Positions 27,549 to 36,694 of a stretch of DNA of 64,000 bases are shown here, piece after piece. This DNA comes from JAYYPW01 sp036128855 (GTDB taxonomy: Bacteria > Pseudomonadota > Gammaproteobacteria > Comchoanobacterales > Comchoanobacteraceae): assembly GCA_036128855.1 (NCBI GenBank), contig JAYYPW010000002.1:1-64000 (forward strand). The letters are read 5' to 3'. A program made the position numbers and the translations under genes. How positions within the stretch are numbered: position 1 is the first letter of the stretch; each line of letters begins with the position of its first letter. Below the pieces are notes generated by a model. The model saw nothing but the letters and a program-made list of their open reading frames with translations. It did no database searches and was not told the origin of the DNA.

Positions 27549-27743
27549 TTGACGACACTCTCACTACGCACCCAACTACATGGCTTTCTTCTTAATACGC
27601 CTCACCCCCAGCATCCACGTAACAGCCTAAAAAGAGCCGCTCAAAATGAATTCAAACGCTTTATTCACTCACACGGACCCTTATCACCTATCCGTACACA
27701 GCTAGGACGATACCGTCGACACCCCACTAAATTCTACACATAA
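27549..27743 (+). CDS. Possible small basic protein
   Basis: The peptide has 64 residues, rich in His, Pro and Arg, with RAAQNEFKRFIHSHGPL in the middle. It stands alone between two terminators and its stop runs into the second one, which is the placement expected of a real short gene. There is no recognised family and no clear RBS. Confidence 0.35.
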   Translation: MTTLSLRTQLHGFLLNTPHPQHPRNSLKRAAQNEFKRFIHSHGPLSPIRTQLGRYRRHPTKFYT

Positions 27744-27785
27744 AAAAACTGGCTAACCCACATGACATGGATAAGCCAGTTTTTA
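27742..27785. terminator. Bidirectional terminator
   Basis: AAAACTGGCT (27745-27754) pairs with AGCCAGTTTT (27774-27784 region). A-run and T-run flanks on both sides let it work in both directions, ending htpG on the minus strand and the short ORF on the plus strand. Confidence 0.8.
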
Positions 27786-27806
27786 TAGTTTGATGTACTA
27801 GATCAA

Positions 27807-29741
27807 TTACGCCTTAATCAAAAGCCCATTGAGCTGTTTTACAAACGCACTGGGATTTTCTAGCGTACCACCCTCAGCAAGAATAGCTTGTCCCAGTAGT
27901 ATCTCTGCTAAATTAGCAAACTTGTCATCTGAAGTCTCCTCTTTTAAGCGCTCCACCAATGCATGATGCGGATTAAGCTCTAAAATAGGCTTACTTTCTG
28001 GTACTGCCTGCCCTGCTTCTTTAAGCATACGCTTTAGGTTAGCACTCATGTCATCGTCATCAGCAACCACACAAGATGGTGAATCGGTTAGCCTTTCGGT
28101 AATACGTACCAACTTTACTCGACCGTCTAGAGACTTCTCTACACGCTTGAGTATATCTTCATAAGACTTTTCTGCTTCCTTATGCGCTTCTTTCTCAGCC
28201 TCTGTAACACCCAGATCACCCAAATCCACATCACCACGGCTAATTGAAACCAACTTCTTACCTTCAAACTCGGTCAATCTGGACAATAGCCATTCATCTA
28301 TACGCTCATGAAGCACCATAACTTCAATACCACGTTTATTGAAAAGCTCTAAATGCGGACTGTTCATAGCAGCTTGCTTACTTTCGGCTACCACATAGTA
28401 AATCTTATCTTGACCTTCAAGCATACGTCCAACATAGTCGGCAAAACTCACACTTTGCTTATCGCTATGCTTTGTGGTTGCAAAACGTAACAACTTGACA
28501 ATGCGGTCTTTGTTCGCATGATCTTCGCCTGGACCTTCTTTTAGCACCGCACCAAATGTCTCCCAGAATTTAGCGTATTTTTCTGTCTCAGACTCCGCCA
28601 GGTATTCTAGAAGGTCTAAAATACGCTTCACACAACTAGACTTGATCGTATCGACTGTTTCACTACTCTGTAAAACTTCACGTGACACGTTCAAGGGTAA
28701 GTCATTAGAGTCTACCAAACCTTTAACAAAGCGCAGGTAAGATGGCAGAAGATTCTCAGCATCATCCAAAATAAAGACTCGCTGCACATAAAGCTTAAGA
28801 CCGCGCTTGTAGTCTCTATTCCACAAATCAAAAGGCGCTTGGGCAGGAATATAAAGTAAACTGGTATAATCAAAGCGACCTTCTACACGATTGTGTGTCC
28901 ATGCCAGCGGGCTATTAAAATCATGCCCCATCTGCTTATAAAAGTTTTCATATTCCTCATCTTTAATCTGACTCTTTGGCATCTTCCACAGAGCATTTGC
29001 CTGGTTTACAACTTCCTCGACCCACTCTTTCTCTTGGTTTTCTGGTGTTTTATCCTGATCTTTATCTTCGGTTTTTTCCTCAGACTCCTTCACCTGCTCT
29101 TTCATCATGGTGATTGGGAAACTGATATGGTCAGAATATGTGGTAATAATTTTACGTAAACGCCATGCTTCTAAAAACTCCATAGCATCTTCTTTTAAAT
29201 GCATAGTGATCTGTGTACCACGCGCAGCAATAGTAGACTGTTCTACTTTATACTCATCTTCACCTGTTGACTCCCAAAACACACCTTCTGAGGCAGGTTT
29301 ATCTGCACGCCTTGTTTGCACAGTGACTTTATCACTAACCACAAAAGCTGAATAAAAACCCACGCCAAACTGACCGATAAGACTCCCCTTATCGACATTT
29401 TGTGGTGCATCTTGCATCTTTTCTATAAAGTCGGTAGTTCCCGACTTGGCGATAGTTCCTAGATTGGTAACTACCTCATCCATATCCATTCCAATACCAT
29501 TATCTAAGACTGTGACAGTCTTTGCTTCTTTGTCTATCAAAACTTTGATACCTAGAGACTCCTCTGCATCGTATAGATCTGTATTCTCTAAAGCCAAAAT
29601 TTTTAGTTTATCTAACGCATCTGAGGCATTAGAAACCAATTCACGTAAAAATATTTCTTTATCGCGATACAACCACTTCGCGAAAAGTTCTAAGATTTTT
29701 TTGGTCTCGGTTGCAAAAGTTTTCACTGTAGGTGCGCTCAT
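27807..29741 (-). CDS. htpG: Molecular chaperone HtpG (Hsp90)
   Basis: The protein has 644 residues, close to the usual 620-640. The N-terminal GHKL ATPase has KWLYRDKEIFLRELVSNASDALDK, then LDNGIGM and GQFGVGFYSAF. The middle domain contains DLPLNVSREVLQ, and the C-terminal dimerisation domain follows. A charged Glu/Lys/Asp linker lies near residues 215-240. HtpG is an ATP-dependent homodimeric chaperone in the cytoplasm. It is a single gene between a bidirectional terminator and its own promoter, with a strong AGGAGA RBS. The presence of a CTTGAAA element upstream fits heat-shock control. Confidence 0.97.
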   Translation of the reverse strand: MSAPTVKTFATETKKILELFAKWLYRDKEIFLRELVSNASDALDKLKILALENTDLYDAEESLGIKVLIDKEAKTVTVLDNGIGMDMDEVVTNLGTIAKSGTTDFIEKMQDAPQNVDKGSLIGQFGVGFYSAFVVSDKVTVQTRRADKPASEGVFWESTGEDEYKVEQSTIAARGTQITMHLKEDAMEFLEAWRLRKIITTYSDHISFPITMMKEQVKESEEKTEDKDQDKTPENQEKEWVEEVVNQANALWKMPKSQIKDEEYENFYKQMGHDFNSPLAWTHNRVEGRFDYTSLLYIPAQAPFDLWNRDYKRGLKLYVQRVFILDDAENLLPSYLRFVKGLVDSNDLPLNVSREVLQSSETVDTIKSSCVKRILDLLEYLAESETEKYAKFWETFGAVLKEGPGEDHANKDRIVKLLRFATTKHSDKQSVSFADYVGRMLEGQDKIYYVVAESKQAAMNSPHLELFNKRGIEVMVLHERIDEWLLSRLTEFEGKKLVSISRGDVDLGDLGVTEAEKEAHKEAEKSYEDILKRVEKSLDGRVKLVRITERLTDSPSCVVADDDDMSANLKRMLKEAGQAVPESKPILELNPHHALVERLKEETSDDKFANLAEILLGQAILAEGGTLENPSAFVKQLNGLLIKA

Positions 29742-29771
29742 AATATCTCCTAAAAAATTTCTATTATTATC

Positions 29772-29800
29772 GATATAATAACAAATCGTATAATTTCAAG
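29772..29800 (-). promoter_or_regulatory. Possible heat-shock or sigma-70 promoter of htpG
   Basis: On the minus strand CTTGAAA (29800-29794) matches the sigma-32 -35 consensus. The -10 candidate TATATC (29777-29772), 16 bases later, fits sigma-70 better than the CCCCAT of sigma-32. The class is uncertain. Confidence 0.4.
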
Positions 29801-29822
29801 ACTTATAGGAAAAATACTCAAC

Positions 29823-29857
29823 AAAAAACGTAAAGCACCAACTAGAGCTAGCTTTAC
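29823..29857 (-). terminator. Rho-independent terminator after the 2H-like gene
   Basis: GTAAAGC and GCTTTAC (29857-29851 with 29836-29830) form a 7-bp stem, followed on the minus strand by GTTTTTTG. The stem begins directly after the stop codon of the upstream gene. Confidence 0.6.
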
Positions 29858-30505
29858 CTAAAACCGGGTTTTTGCGTAAGTGTCCATAGAAAAATCTGTA
29901 GACCACATAACACCTATTCCTGCAAGAAAAGGTATTTTTATAGAGAAATCATCTTGCGCAACACCCTCAATAACAGAATATTTATCGACGTGAAATATAT
30001 CATATTGGGCCTGAGCAGAGTATTCCTGATGAGAAAAGTGCTGTACTATCCGCCTAACAGTTGGCTCGAAATCCACTGGCAAAGGCTGTTTTAACCTTAC
30101 GATGGGTACAAATGGCATCCTGTCAGAATGTGCAGGTAATGCTGCTGGGATATGACGCGCAATCTTTTGTAACATTACAGGTAAAGAAAGGTCATCACAA
30201 CGCAAACCTAGACCTATATATCTTTGCGTTATAGTTGGCTGATAAAACCCCATACCACACAATCTTAAACGTAACCGTTCAAAGCAAGAGTTACGCAACA
30301 TGCGCATAATTCTAATATAGCTTGTATGCGGCAACTCATCCAATACAAGCAAGTGAATAGATGCAGACGATGCAGAGCAGCATTCAAAGTATTTATGAAA
30401 ATCCACACCCTCTGCAATACAACGGTGTTTTAGTGCCACCTGAGCTTGCTGTAAAGACAAAACCCAGGTGTCTGTGATCGGTAAAGTAACCCGTAAAGAA
30501 CGCAT
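29858..30505 (-). CDS. 2H-phosphoesterase-like (LigT/ThpR fold) protein, active-site motifs degraded
   Basis: The protein has 215 residues. Its order of strands follows RNA 2',3'-cyclic phosphodiesterases: MRSLRVTLPI at the start, SIHLLVLDEL where the first HxT motif should be, ERLRLRLCGMGFY in the middle, and PFVPIVRLKQP at the second HxT. The first motif keeps His but has Leu for Thr. The second has Ile and Arg for His and Thr. The usual two-histidine catalysis is therefore unlikely. It follows rpoS by 19 bases on the same strand and may be cotranscribed. It could be an RNA-binding relic or a structural homolog; the family call rests on pattern alone. Confidence 0.45.
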   Translation of the reverse strand: MRSLRVTLPITDTWVLSLQQAQVALKHRCIAEGVDFHKYFECCSASSASIHLLVLDELPHTSYIRIMRMLRNSCFERLRLRLCGMGFYQPTITQRYIGLGLRCDDLSLPVMLQKIARHIPAALPAHSDRMPFVPIVRLKQPLPVDFEPTVRRIVQHFSHQEYSAQAQYDIFHVDKYSVIEGVAQDDFSIKIPFLAGIGVMWSTDFSMDTYAKTRF

Positions 30506-30524
30506 GATATTTACTAGCGCAAAA

Positions 30525-31436
30525 TTATTTTATATCACCATCAGAGACAATCCTGATCTCTGATTCGTCTACACCAGAAAAGTTCATGAACCGGCGCATT
30601 CTTGAAACAGCACGCAGCTGAATCTGGCGCACACGCTCGCGCGTTAAGCCAACCACTTCACCAACCTCTTCTAATGTTTTAGGACTATGTCCTGCTAAGC
30701 CATATCGGTGAACAACCACCTGATAATCAAGGTCCTCTAGGCGCGATAACCAATCCCTCAACAATTCTTGTGTACTCTGATCACCTACAATATCCATTGG
30801 GTTTTGTGCAGTAGGATCAGCAACGTTATACCCACCTGTGTAGTGGTCATTGTCATCAGTAGATCGCTCATCTAGGGACAATGTATCAAGTTTGTAGCCC
30901 ATAATTTTCTGCACATCATCTATCTCTTTATCAAAATGGTCTGCAATCTCTTGGCAAGAGGAAGTAACGTTAATATCTTTACCCATTTTCTTGCTGGCAT
31001 TTAAATAAGAAGATAGCTCTTTAATTACATGCACAGGCAGGCGAATTTGACGCGTTTGGTTCATAATGGCACGCTCAATATATTGACGCACCCACCAAGT
31101 CGCATACGTAGAGAATCGAAAGCCTCGCTCTAATTCAAACTTCTCAATCGCATGCATTAACCCCATATTGCCTTCTTCTATCATATCTAGCATTGTCATG
31201 CCGCGATTAAGATATTTCCTAGCAAGCTTAACTACTAGCCTTAAATTACCTTCAATAATACGATTGTAGGCATCTTTATCACCAGTTTCTTGATAGCGGA
31301 TAAAAAGCTCTATCTCTTCTTCTTTCGACATCGAAGAAATACGCGAAAGTTGATTGAGATAAGCTCTAGTTGGATCAGTACACGCTTCCTGCGTGTGATT
31401 AGCGCGTGATCCGTCACGCTTGTTTGTAGCTTCCAT
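30525..31436 (-). CDS. rpoS: RNA polymerase sigma factor RpoS
   Basis: The protein has 303 residues from ATG 31436, which has GGAG just upstream. The open frame extends to an ATG at 31499, but that extension looks non-coding. Region 1.2 starts at DPTRAYLNQLSRI. Region 2 has the core-binding and -10 segment LDMIEEGNMGLMHAIEKF and RGFRFSTYATWWVRQYIERA. Region 3 has RLPVHVIKEL, and region 4.2 has TLEEVGEVVGLTRERVRQIQ. This pattern fits RpoS better than RpoD (no long region 1.1) or RpoH (no RpoH box seen). RpoS directs stationary-phase and stress genes, and in intracellular pathogens it controls transmissive traits. Confidence 0.85.
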   Translation of the reverse strand: MEATNKRDGSRANHTQEACTDPTRAYLNQLSRISSMSKEEEIELFIRYQETGDKDAYNRIIEGNLRLVVKLARKYLNRGMTMLDMIEEGNMGLMHAIEKFELERGFRFSTYATWWVRQYIERAIMNQTRQIRLPVHVIKELSSYLNASKKMGKDINVTSSCQEIADHFDKEIDDVQKIMGYKLDTLSLDERSTDDNDHYTGGYNVADPTAQNPMDIVGDQSTQELLRDWLSRLEDLDYQVVVHRYGLAGHSPKTLEEVGEVVGLTRERVRQIQLRAVSRMRRFMNFSGVDESEIRIVSDGDIK

Positions 31437-31591
31437 GCTCCAGTTCCGTGTTGCTAATAGTATGATAATATATTGATTATTTTTTAGTGTCAACAGCATA
31501 TATATGTTTTTATTGATAAAATTATTTTATTTGACTTTTTGCGTATATTTAGAGCTTTTAATGCACTAAAAAGCACACAAAACAAGGAATA

Positions 31592-31795
31592 ATGATGCAA
31601 AAAATTATAAAAAAAAGGCATAAAACACTAATTTATCGAAATAAAAAAATTAAATGTACATTTATTTCGCATAATAAATGCACACAAATGCAAAAAAACA
31701 AAGAGTACATGATGCAATCACAAATACCACTTTACAACAAAAAACACCAAAAGAACCTAGCAGGATTCAATCAAGCGCTATGCTTTACAAACTAG
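31592..31795 (+). CDS. Possible small Lys-rich protein
   Basis: The peptide has 67 residues and is very rich in Lys, Asn and Gln, with three Cys. The ATG has a good RBS (AACAAGGAATA). It lies between rpoS (divergent) and map. There is no recognised domain. The extreme AT content could also make this a chance open frame or an untranslated leader. Confidence 0.3.
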   Translation: MMQKIIKKRHKTLIYRNKKIKCTFISHNKCTQMQKNKEYMMQSQIPLYNKKHQKNLAGFNQALCFTN

Positions 31796-31835
31796 ACGTA
31801 GTATAATCGCACTTCACAAAGATTGAAAATAATAT

Positions 31836-32630
31836 ATGGCAACAAACCTGCAGGCATTTGTCAAAACCGAGCAAGAAATCCAGAAAATGCGCATAGCTGG
31901 AAAACTAGCAGCCACAGTATTAGACCGTGTCGCCCCCCTCGTAAAAGAAGGCACACATACAGACGCTTTAAATACGTTTTGCCACAACCTAATCACTGGT
32001 GAGATGCAAGCCATCCCCGCCCCGCTAAATTACCGAGGATTCCCTAAATCTATCTGCACCTCAGTAAATCATATTATTTGTCACGGCATACCCAGTGATA
32101 AAAAAATACTCAAATCAGGGGATATTATCAACATAGACGTAACCGTAATCAAAGATGGCTACCATGGCGACACCAGTAGAATGTTTTATGTTGGCAAACC
32201 CAACATACTAGCCAAACGCCTAGTAGAAAATGCTCGAGAGTGCATGTATGTTGGCATTAATATGGTCAAACCTGGCGCCAACCTCAAAGACATCGGCCGT
32301 GCGATCGCGCACCACGCACTGAAAAGTCATTTCTCAAGCGTTAGAGACTTTTGTGGCCACGGTATCGGCAAAGAGTTCCACGAAGAAGGGTTTCACGTAC
32401 TTCATTATGATGACACAAGCATACCCGATAGATATCTATACCCAGGCCTAACCTTCACCATTGAACCCATGATAAACGCAGGATCCCACCTAACCAAGAC
32501 TCTCTCAGATGGATGGACAGTGGTTACGAAAGATAAATCATTATCTGCACAGTGGGAACACACCCTGCTCTGCACAGAAAAAGGAGTAGAAATTCTTACA
32601 CTAGGCGCCAACGAAAGCCCTATTTTGTAA
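31836..32630 (+). CDS. map: Methionine aminopeptidase type I
   Basis: The protein has 264 residues, the normal length. It removes the initiator methionine from new proteins. The metal-binding set is visible: Asp in INIDVTVIKDGYHGDTSRMF (two Asp), His in CGHGIGKEFHEE, Glu in FTIEPMIN, and Glu in WEHTLL near the end. A substrate-pocket HG is at HGIPSD. A perfect TATAAT at 31802-31807 lies 28 bases before the ATG, although its -35 is weak. In many bacteria map sits by rpsB, but here its neighbours are unrelated. The enzyme is essential. Confidence 0.95.
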   Translation: MATNLQAFVKTEQEIQKMRIAGKLAATVLDRVAPLVKEGTHTDALNTFCHNLITGEMQAIPAPLNYRGFPKSICTSVNHIICHGIPSDKKILKSGDIINIDVTVIKDGYHGDTSRMFYVGKPNILAKRLVENARECMYVGINMVKPGANLKDIGRAIAHHALKSHFSSVRDFCGHGIGKEFHEEGFHVLHYDDTSIPDRYLYPGLTFTIEPMINAGSHLTKTLSDGWTVVTKDKSLSAQWEHTLLCTEKGVEILTLGANESPIL

Positions 32631-32647
32631 AGAAATAAAATCCAAGA

Positions 32648-33580
32648 TCACCTCTCTACAAACTGATGTAGATGGCGCATTAAATGAGGAGAATCTCTAT
32701 CTTTGAAGGCTTTTTGTGGGAAGAGTAATTGCCACGCAAAACTCATAAAATAGCCATCCTCAGTCGTTGAAGCATGAGCAAGAGAGTCCCTAAGACGCAT
32801 ATAAAGAGAAATGGGATAAGACCTTATTGCTTGAGCATCAATGGAAAACATACCATCCCATAAACAAATGTCCGCCTCCTGCAAACGATGTGCATCTAAA
32901 TCCAAGTGATGCTTAACCCACTGAGAAAAAGGCCTATGCTCTGCCAATGTAATCTTAGACCATGTGCTCCTAGAACTATGAGGAACCTGATTAAAAAAAG
33001 GGGTCCCATAAAAACTGTACTGGGCAATTTTGGCTCGTGGATAACGTTTCCAACAAAAAGGCTGATTAAGTAATCGATGCACTAAAGTAGCAAAGCGACC
33101 AGGCATATATGCGCTAGCTACGGTAAACACAGTTCGAGACGATATCTGATGATAATTCTCGATAATATGCGTTAAAAAACTGTGGTTGTCCCTACCGACA
33201 TTAGGCAAATAACGTAACACAACCCGATTAGAATCGGTGATAGCTAAATTCGTAGGCCATTTCTTATCAGGATGCTTATGGTAAATATAAAGCCTACCAA
33301 AAAGATGTGCCAGCTGCTGTACCCATGCCAAATCCTCGTCATAATATGCAATGACAAGATCAGGCTTATCATTCTGAAAATGCCCCAGCAAACCGTCTGA
33401 GAGCTCTACCCTCGGTAATAAACCCACATCAGCATACTCCCATTGGGACGCAGGATGATTTTGCCAAAATAGCACACTACATAGCTGCGGTATGTAGACT
33501 AAAAAAAGTGAAATTAGTACAATCTGCAATGAAGAGATGTTGCTCAGCCAATGTAAGATAGTTTTTTTATTAAATCGCAC
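32648..33580 (-). CDS. DUF3431-like membrane-anchored protein
   Basis: The protein has 310 residues. A membrane segment (about 17-37) anchors it. The rest resembles the DUF3431 family: DLVIAYYDEDLAWVQQL, then LYIYHKH, then LPNVGRDNHSFLTHIIENY and a TVFTVAS strand. A C-terminal segment with FSIDAQAIRSYPISLYMRL fits the glycosyltransferase-like end of those proteins. DUF3431 is known mostly from fungi, plants and protists, and its function is not settled. It converges with map. A bacterial copy with a membrane anchor suggests transfer from, or action on, a eukaryote (inference). Confidence 0.6.
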   Translation of the reverse strand: MRFNKKTILHWLSNISSLQIVLISLFLVYIPQLCSVLFWQNHPASQWEYADVGLLPRVELSDGLLGHFQNDKPDLVIAYYDEDLAWVQQLAHLFGRLYIYHKHPDKKWPTNLAITDSNRVVLRYLPNVGRDNHSFLTHIIENYHQISSRTVFTVASAYMPGRFATLVHRLLNQPFCWKRYPRAKIAQYSFYGTPFFNQVPHSSRSTWSKITLAEHRPFSQWVKHHLDLDAHRLQEADICLWDGMFSIDAQAIRSYPISLYMRLRDSLAHASTTEDGYFMSFAWQLLFPQKAFKDRDSPHLMRHLHQFVER

Positions 33581-33606
33581 AAATCGAGACTAAGTTTTAA
33601 AATAAT

Positions 33607-34449
33607 CTATTTCACTGCAGGCTTCTTGCCTACACGCGCATTTGCAGGTTGAATTGGCTCAAAATGTGGTAGATGGTATACCAACACCCCATGAGAACGA
33701 GACTGATCATTCACAAGCAAAGGATACCCTAAACTTTCTGCTCGCGCTGAGTCATTCATGAAAGAGGACAATTGTATATTGTCTCCAAAAAACCTAACAA
33801 AAGAATTGCCATAACCTGCAAGCCATAGGTTACTTGCACGCAAAGAATCTAGCGAAAGAAAAGCATTACCGGTAGTATGGGCCCGCACATGTTTTGCTGT
33901 GCCTGCAAGCAACATCCGCCCTGCCTGTGAGTCAATTTCCAAAAAGTCCGAATCTATCCAATAAGCATCAATAATATTATTCTTAAGCTGCTTTATTTGT
34001 CCCGCTTTATATGTACCACGTAAAGTTATACTACCAGTAGTGTTACTAAGAAGCTTAAGGGCATCCATATTGAGTCCTACAGCCTCTAGCGTACATGCAT
34101 CACTCATATGAATAGAAGTAAAATCCTTTAACAAATTTTTACCAGAAAAAATAACATCATACCCTTCATGGTTTTTACTACTGCGCCCATTTACGAAGGT
34201 TGATTTTTTACCGTCATGCATAGCGGAATGAACAGACACACCTTTGTGTAGTACCCTTGCAGAGTTCTCTTCTGCCGCACCATCTAGTAGGATGCGCACA
34301 TTACCATGGCAATGTAATTCCGAAGACTGCACAACATGCTCATTCTCCAAATGCAATACTGGCACTCCAGGCCCAAACTTACCCCCTGCTACTGAACAGA
34401 GTGATAAAGTTAGACTCGATAATATTATACGTAACTGATTGTATCTCAC
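33607..34449 (-). CDS. DUF2807 (GIN-domain) secreted protein
   Basis: The protein has 280 residues. It has a signal peptide (cleavage after SVAG, about residue 22), then a repetitive beta-rich domain with short turns such as NTTGSITLRGTYKAGQI, AGRMLLAGTAKHVRAH and ASNLWLAGYGNSFVRF. This one-sided beta-helix pattern fits DUF2807, a putative autotransporter-head or adhesin-like domain. It lies 7 bases downstream of an OmpA-like lipoprotein gene, so both act in the envelope. It lacks an autotransporter barrel. The repeat assignment is by pattern and moderately secure. Confidence 0.6.
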   Translation of the reverse strand: MRYNQLRIILSSLTLSLCSVAGGKFGPGVPVLHLENEHVVQSSELHCHGNVRILLDGAAEENSARVLHKGVSVHSAMHDGKKSTFVNGRSSKNHEGYDVIFSGKNLLKDFTSIHMSDACTLEAVGLNMDALKLLSNTTGSITLRGTYKAGQIKQLKNNIIDAYWIDSDFLEIDSQAGRMLLAGTAKHVRAHTTGNAFLSLDSLRASNLWLAGYGNSFVRFFGDNIQLSSFMNDSARAESLGYPLLVNDQSRSHGVLVYHLPHFEPIQPANARVGKKPAVK

Positions 34450-34456
34450 TATAACC

Positions 34457-34942
34457 TCACCCTACCCTTGGCATAAAAGAAATCTCAATACGCCTATTCA
34501 AAGCACTACCAGCAGAAGTAACTTCTCTTGCAACGAGACGCTCACCACCAGCAAAACCCTGATAAGCTATCCTACTTGAATCCACCCCACTCTGCCAAAG
34601 AAAAGAAGCCACTGCTTCAGATTTGAAGGTATTATCACGTAGGCTTACATTAGAGTGATTATCCACACCCCCAAAAGTCTGCACTAAAATCTGTAGGTCA
34701 GGATGCTGCTGAGCATAAGCCACAATATTGTGCAAATCATCTTGGAAACTGGCTTTTGCTTTAGTGCTAGCTACTTCGAATAAAGTATCTGTTTGATAAG
34801 TAAATACAGTCTTGTCATGTAGACTGACTTTTTGAAAATTCGGTTCTTTATACACTAAAGGCAGCTTCTCTTGTTTACTACAGCCTGTTAAAGTTACCAG
34901 CAAAGATATCATAAGCAATGGGTAAGAGAAATATCTGTTCAC
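34457..34942 (-). CDS. OmpA-like outer-membrane lipoprotein
   Basis: The protein has 161 residues. A lipoprotein signal ends at LTGC (Cys21) followed by SKQEK. The C-terminal domain (about 55-158) is OmpA-like: DNHSNVSLRDNTFKSEAVAS, then GVDSSRIAYQGFAGGERLVA and an ending with LNRRIEISF. The Asp and Arg that bind peptidoglycan are in the expected places (Asn/Asp before LR, and LNRRIE). It would tether the outer membrane to peptidoglycan. The next gene downstream is 7 bases away (DUF2807). It is not a Pal of the tol-pal operon, since no tol genes are nearby. Confidence 0.8.
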   Translation of the reverse strand: MNRYFSYPLLMISLLVTLTGCSKQEKLPLVYKEPNFQKVSLHDKTVFTYQTDTLFEVASTKAKASFQDDLHNIVAYAQQHPDLQILVQTFGGVDNHSNVSLRDNTFKSEAVASFLWQSGVDSSRIAYQGFAGGERLVAREVTSAGSALNRRIEISFMPRVG

Positions 34943-35028
34943 GTGGCTTATCCTACTTCAATTGTTAACATTACAACCTGTCGCACCTAAAATGTCAACA
35001 AGACTTAAGACAAATATAACATTTCCAT

Positions 35029-35880
35029 CTAGTTACGCGCCACAGTCACACGTGGCAAACCAGACAAGTCATGCAAAGTTTGAATATCTTCAAATCCACA
35101 ACGAGACAAATAGGAAGTTACAGCCAGTGCTTGCGTGTAACCATGCTCTAAAAAAACCCTACCATGCGGCAATAACACTTGGCGAGCAACATCAATTACT
35201 GCACGCAAATCTGCCATACCATTTTGTGTAGCAAATAATGCGCTATGAGGCTCATAAAGATGCACATGTGGGTGAATGTCTGGGTCATTTTGGTCAATAT
35301 ACGGCGGGTTAGCCACAACAATATCATAGCGCACCGAAGTAGTCGGTAATGCGTGCCAGGATAATGTAGAAAAAGAGACTCTAGTTTGCGAGACACCTAA
35401 ACGCCTTTGATTATCACGTGCGCAGAGAACACTCTGCTCTGACTGATCTACACCTAAAATATCCCAGTGTGCACGCTCATGTGCTAAAGCAAGTGCTATT
35501 GCACCACTACCTGTTCCACAATCTACAACACGTGCATACGTAGTAGATGGATAAACATCCAATACAGCCTGAACTAAACATTCTGTATCAGCGCGAGGTA
35601 TGAGAACATGAGAATTCAAATGCATTTTCATACCCCAAAATTCCCATTCTCCTAAAATATAAGCCAGGGGCTCACCTTGACTTAAACGAAAAAACGCATG
35701 ATTAAATTGCGCATATTGAACTGAACTTAATGTCATCTTGAGGCGCACATCAGCAGTGGCACATCCTAACACATGTGCAAGTAGGTGCTTCACATCCATG
35801 GCCGCAGCCACATGTGAGTGCTGCAGCTTACTAGCAAAATCGCGCCAATTTATAGTATGCTGCTGATTAGCCTGAGGCAT
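35029..35880 (-). CDS. prmC: Release factor glutamine methyltransferase PrmC
   Basis: The protein has 283 residues. It methylates the Gln of the GGQ motif in release factors. The SAM-binding motif VVDCGTGSGAIALALA and the substrate motif VANPPYID (NPPY) are present, as are EPLAYILGEWEFWG and LIPRADTE of the family. The N-terminal helical domain (about residues 1-75) recognises the factor. Its substrate gene prfA is close (36776-37861), separated by one envelope gene whose 3' end overlaps the prmC start by 14 bases. That arrangement suggests coexpression. Confidence 0.93.
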   Translation of the reverse strand: MPQANQQHTINWRDFASKLQHSHVAAAMDVKHLLAHVLGCATADVRLKMTLSSVQYAQFNHAFFRLSQGEPLAYILGEWEFWGMKMHLNSHVLIPRADTECLVQAVLDVYPSTTYARVVDCGTGSGAIALALAHERAHWDILGVDQSEQSVLCARDNQRRLGVSQTRVSFSTLSWHALPTTSVRYDIVVANPPYIDQNDPDIHPHVHLYEPHSALFATQNGMADLRAVIDVARQVLLPHGRVFLEHGYTQALAVTSYLSRCGFEDIQTLHDLSGLPRVTVARN

Positions 35881-36694
35881 CAGTCTGGGCGTCTAATTGA
35901 TACACAAAAGCATTCTGTGGCCTCCACACCGGTTTATCCATACCATCTTGTGGCATAGGGATTGGTGGTAGCTCAGACGCGCTGTGTGAGAAAACATATG
36001 ACCAGCTAAGCCCAAAACCAGGTCCACGTAAATTATCATACATCGAAGTCACACCATACACAGAGCTGCCGCTGCCATGATCTGCCTCCAGGGCTAGTGT
36101 AAATCGAGGACCATGAAAAGGACCTGCAGCATCCTCCATGAAGTAGTAATAAGAGTAAAATGTATTAATCGTATACTGCATGATAGGCTGCCAAACCCTC
36201 AAAGTGAAATCATACCCAGAAAGCAGCTGATAAGTCTGACCCGAGTTAACAACTTTTTTATGATCTGGTATGAAAAGGTCAAATGAAAACATACGGTTCT
36301 TCAGGGTTTTTTGCGCACTCAAACCAAATTGCGCGACTACATCTCCTGGAGACACCCTGAATGAATCCAAAAACAATGACACACCATAGTTTGATTGCAT
36401 TGGTTTTTGTTCATAACGATAAGTAAAACCAACACCTCCAGAGTGCTGCTCTCTCTCTGATAAATCAGCTAGCATATAACTATCAAATAGCCATAATACT
36501 GGCAACTTTTCTTGTATTGCTTGAGTGTAACCAAAACCCACAGATTTTTCAGGATAAAACGATGCATCATCTGTCCACAACATACTAGTTGCTATTGTAG
36601 ATCTTGTTGGGTATAGCGGCATATCATCGAAAAAGCCCATATCCGATGCCAATGCTTGCAAGGTGAGAAACAATGTAAGTACAGGGATAATCAT
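35867..36694 (-). CDS. Outer-membrane beta-barrel protein, inverse-autotransporter-like
   Basis: The protein has 275 residues. A signal peptide (about 1-16, ending LASD) leads to a beta-rich domain with alternating strands: SVGFGYTQAI, YGVSLFLDSF, DVVAQFGLSAQKTLK, YDFTLRVWQPIMQYTI. This order resembles the inverse autotransporter (intimin/invasin) barrel, but no passenger follows. The last 50 residues form a Pro-rich tail. It lies in the prfA-prmC interval, an unusual place for an envelope gene. Coupling with prmC is likely from the 14-base overlap. The family call is tentative. Confidence 0.5.
   Translation of the reverse strand: MIIPVLTLFLTLQALASDMGFFDDMPLYPTRSTIATSMLWTDDASFYPEKSVGFGYTQAIQEKLPVLWLFDSYMLADLSEREQHSGGVGFTYRYEQKPMQSNYGVSLFLDSFRVSPGDVVAQFGLSAQKTLKNRMFSFDLFIPDHKKVVNSGQTYQLLSGYDFTLRVWQPIMQYTINTFYSYYYFMEDAAGPFHGPRFTLALEADHGSGSSVYGVTSMYDNLRGPGFGLSWSYVFSHSASELPPIPMPQDGMDKPVWRPQNAFVYQLDAQTDASG

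Noticed and set aside
28893..29778. Several open frames opposite htpG
   Set aside because: htpG is unambiguous on the other strand. The antisense frames are products of its codon pattern.
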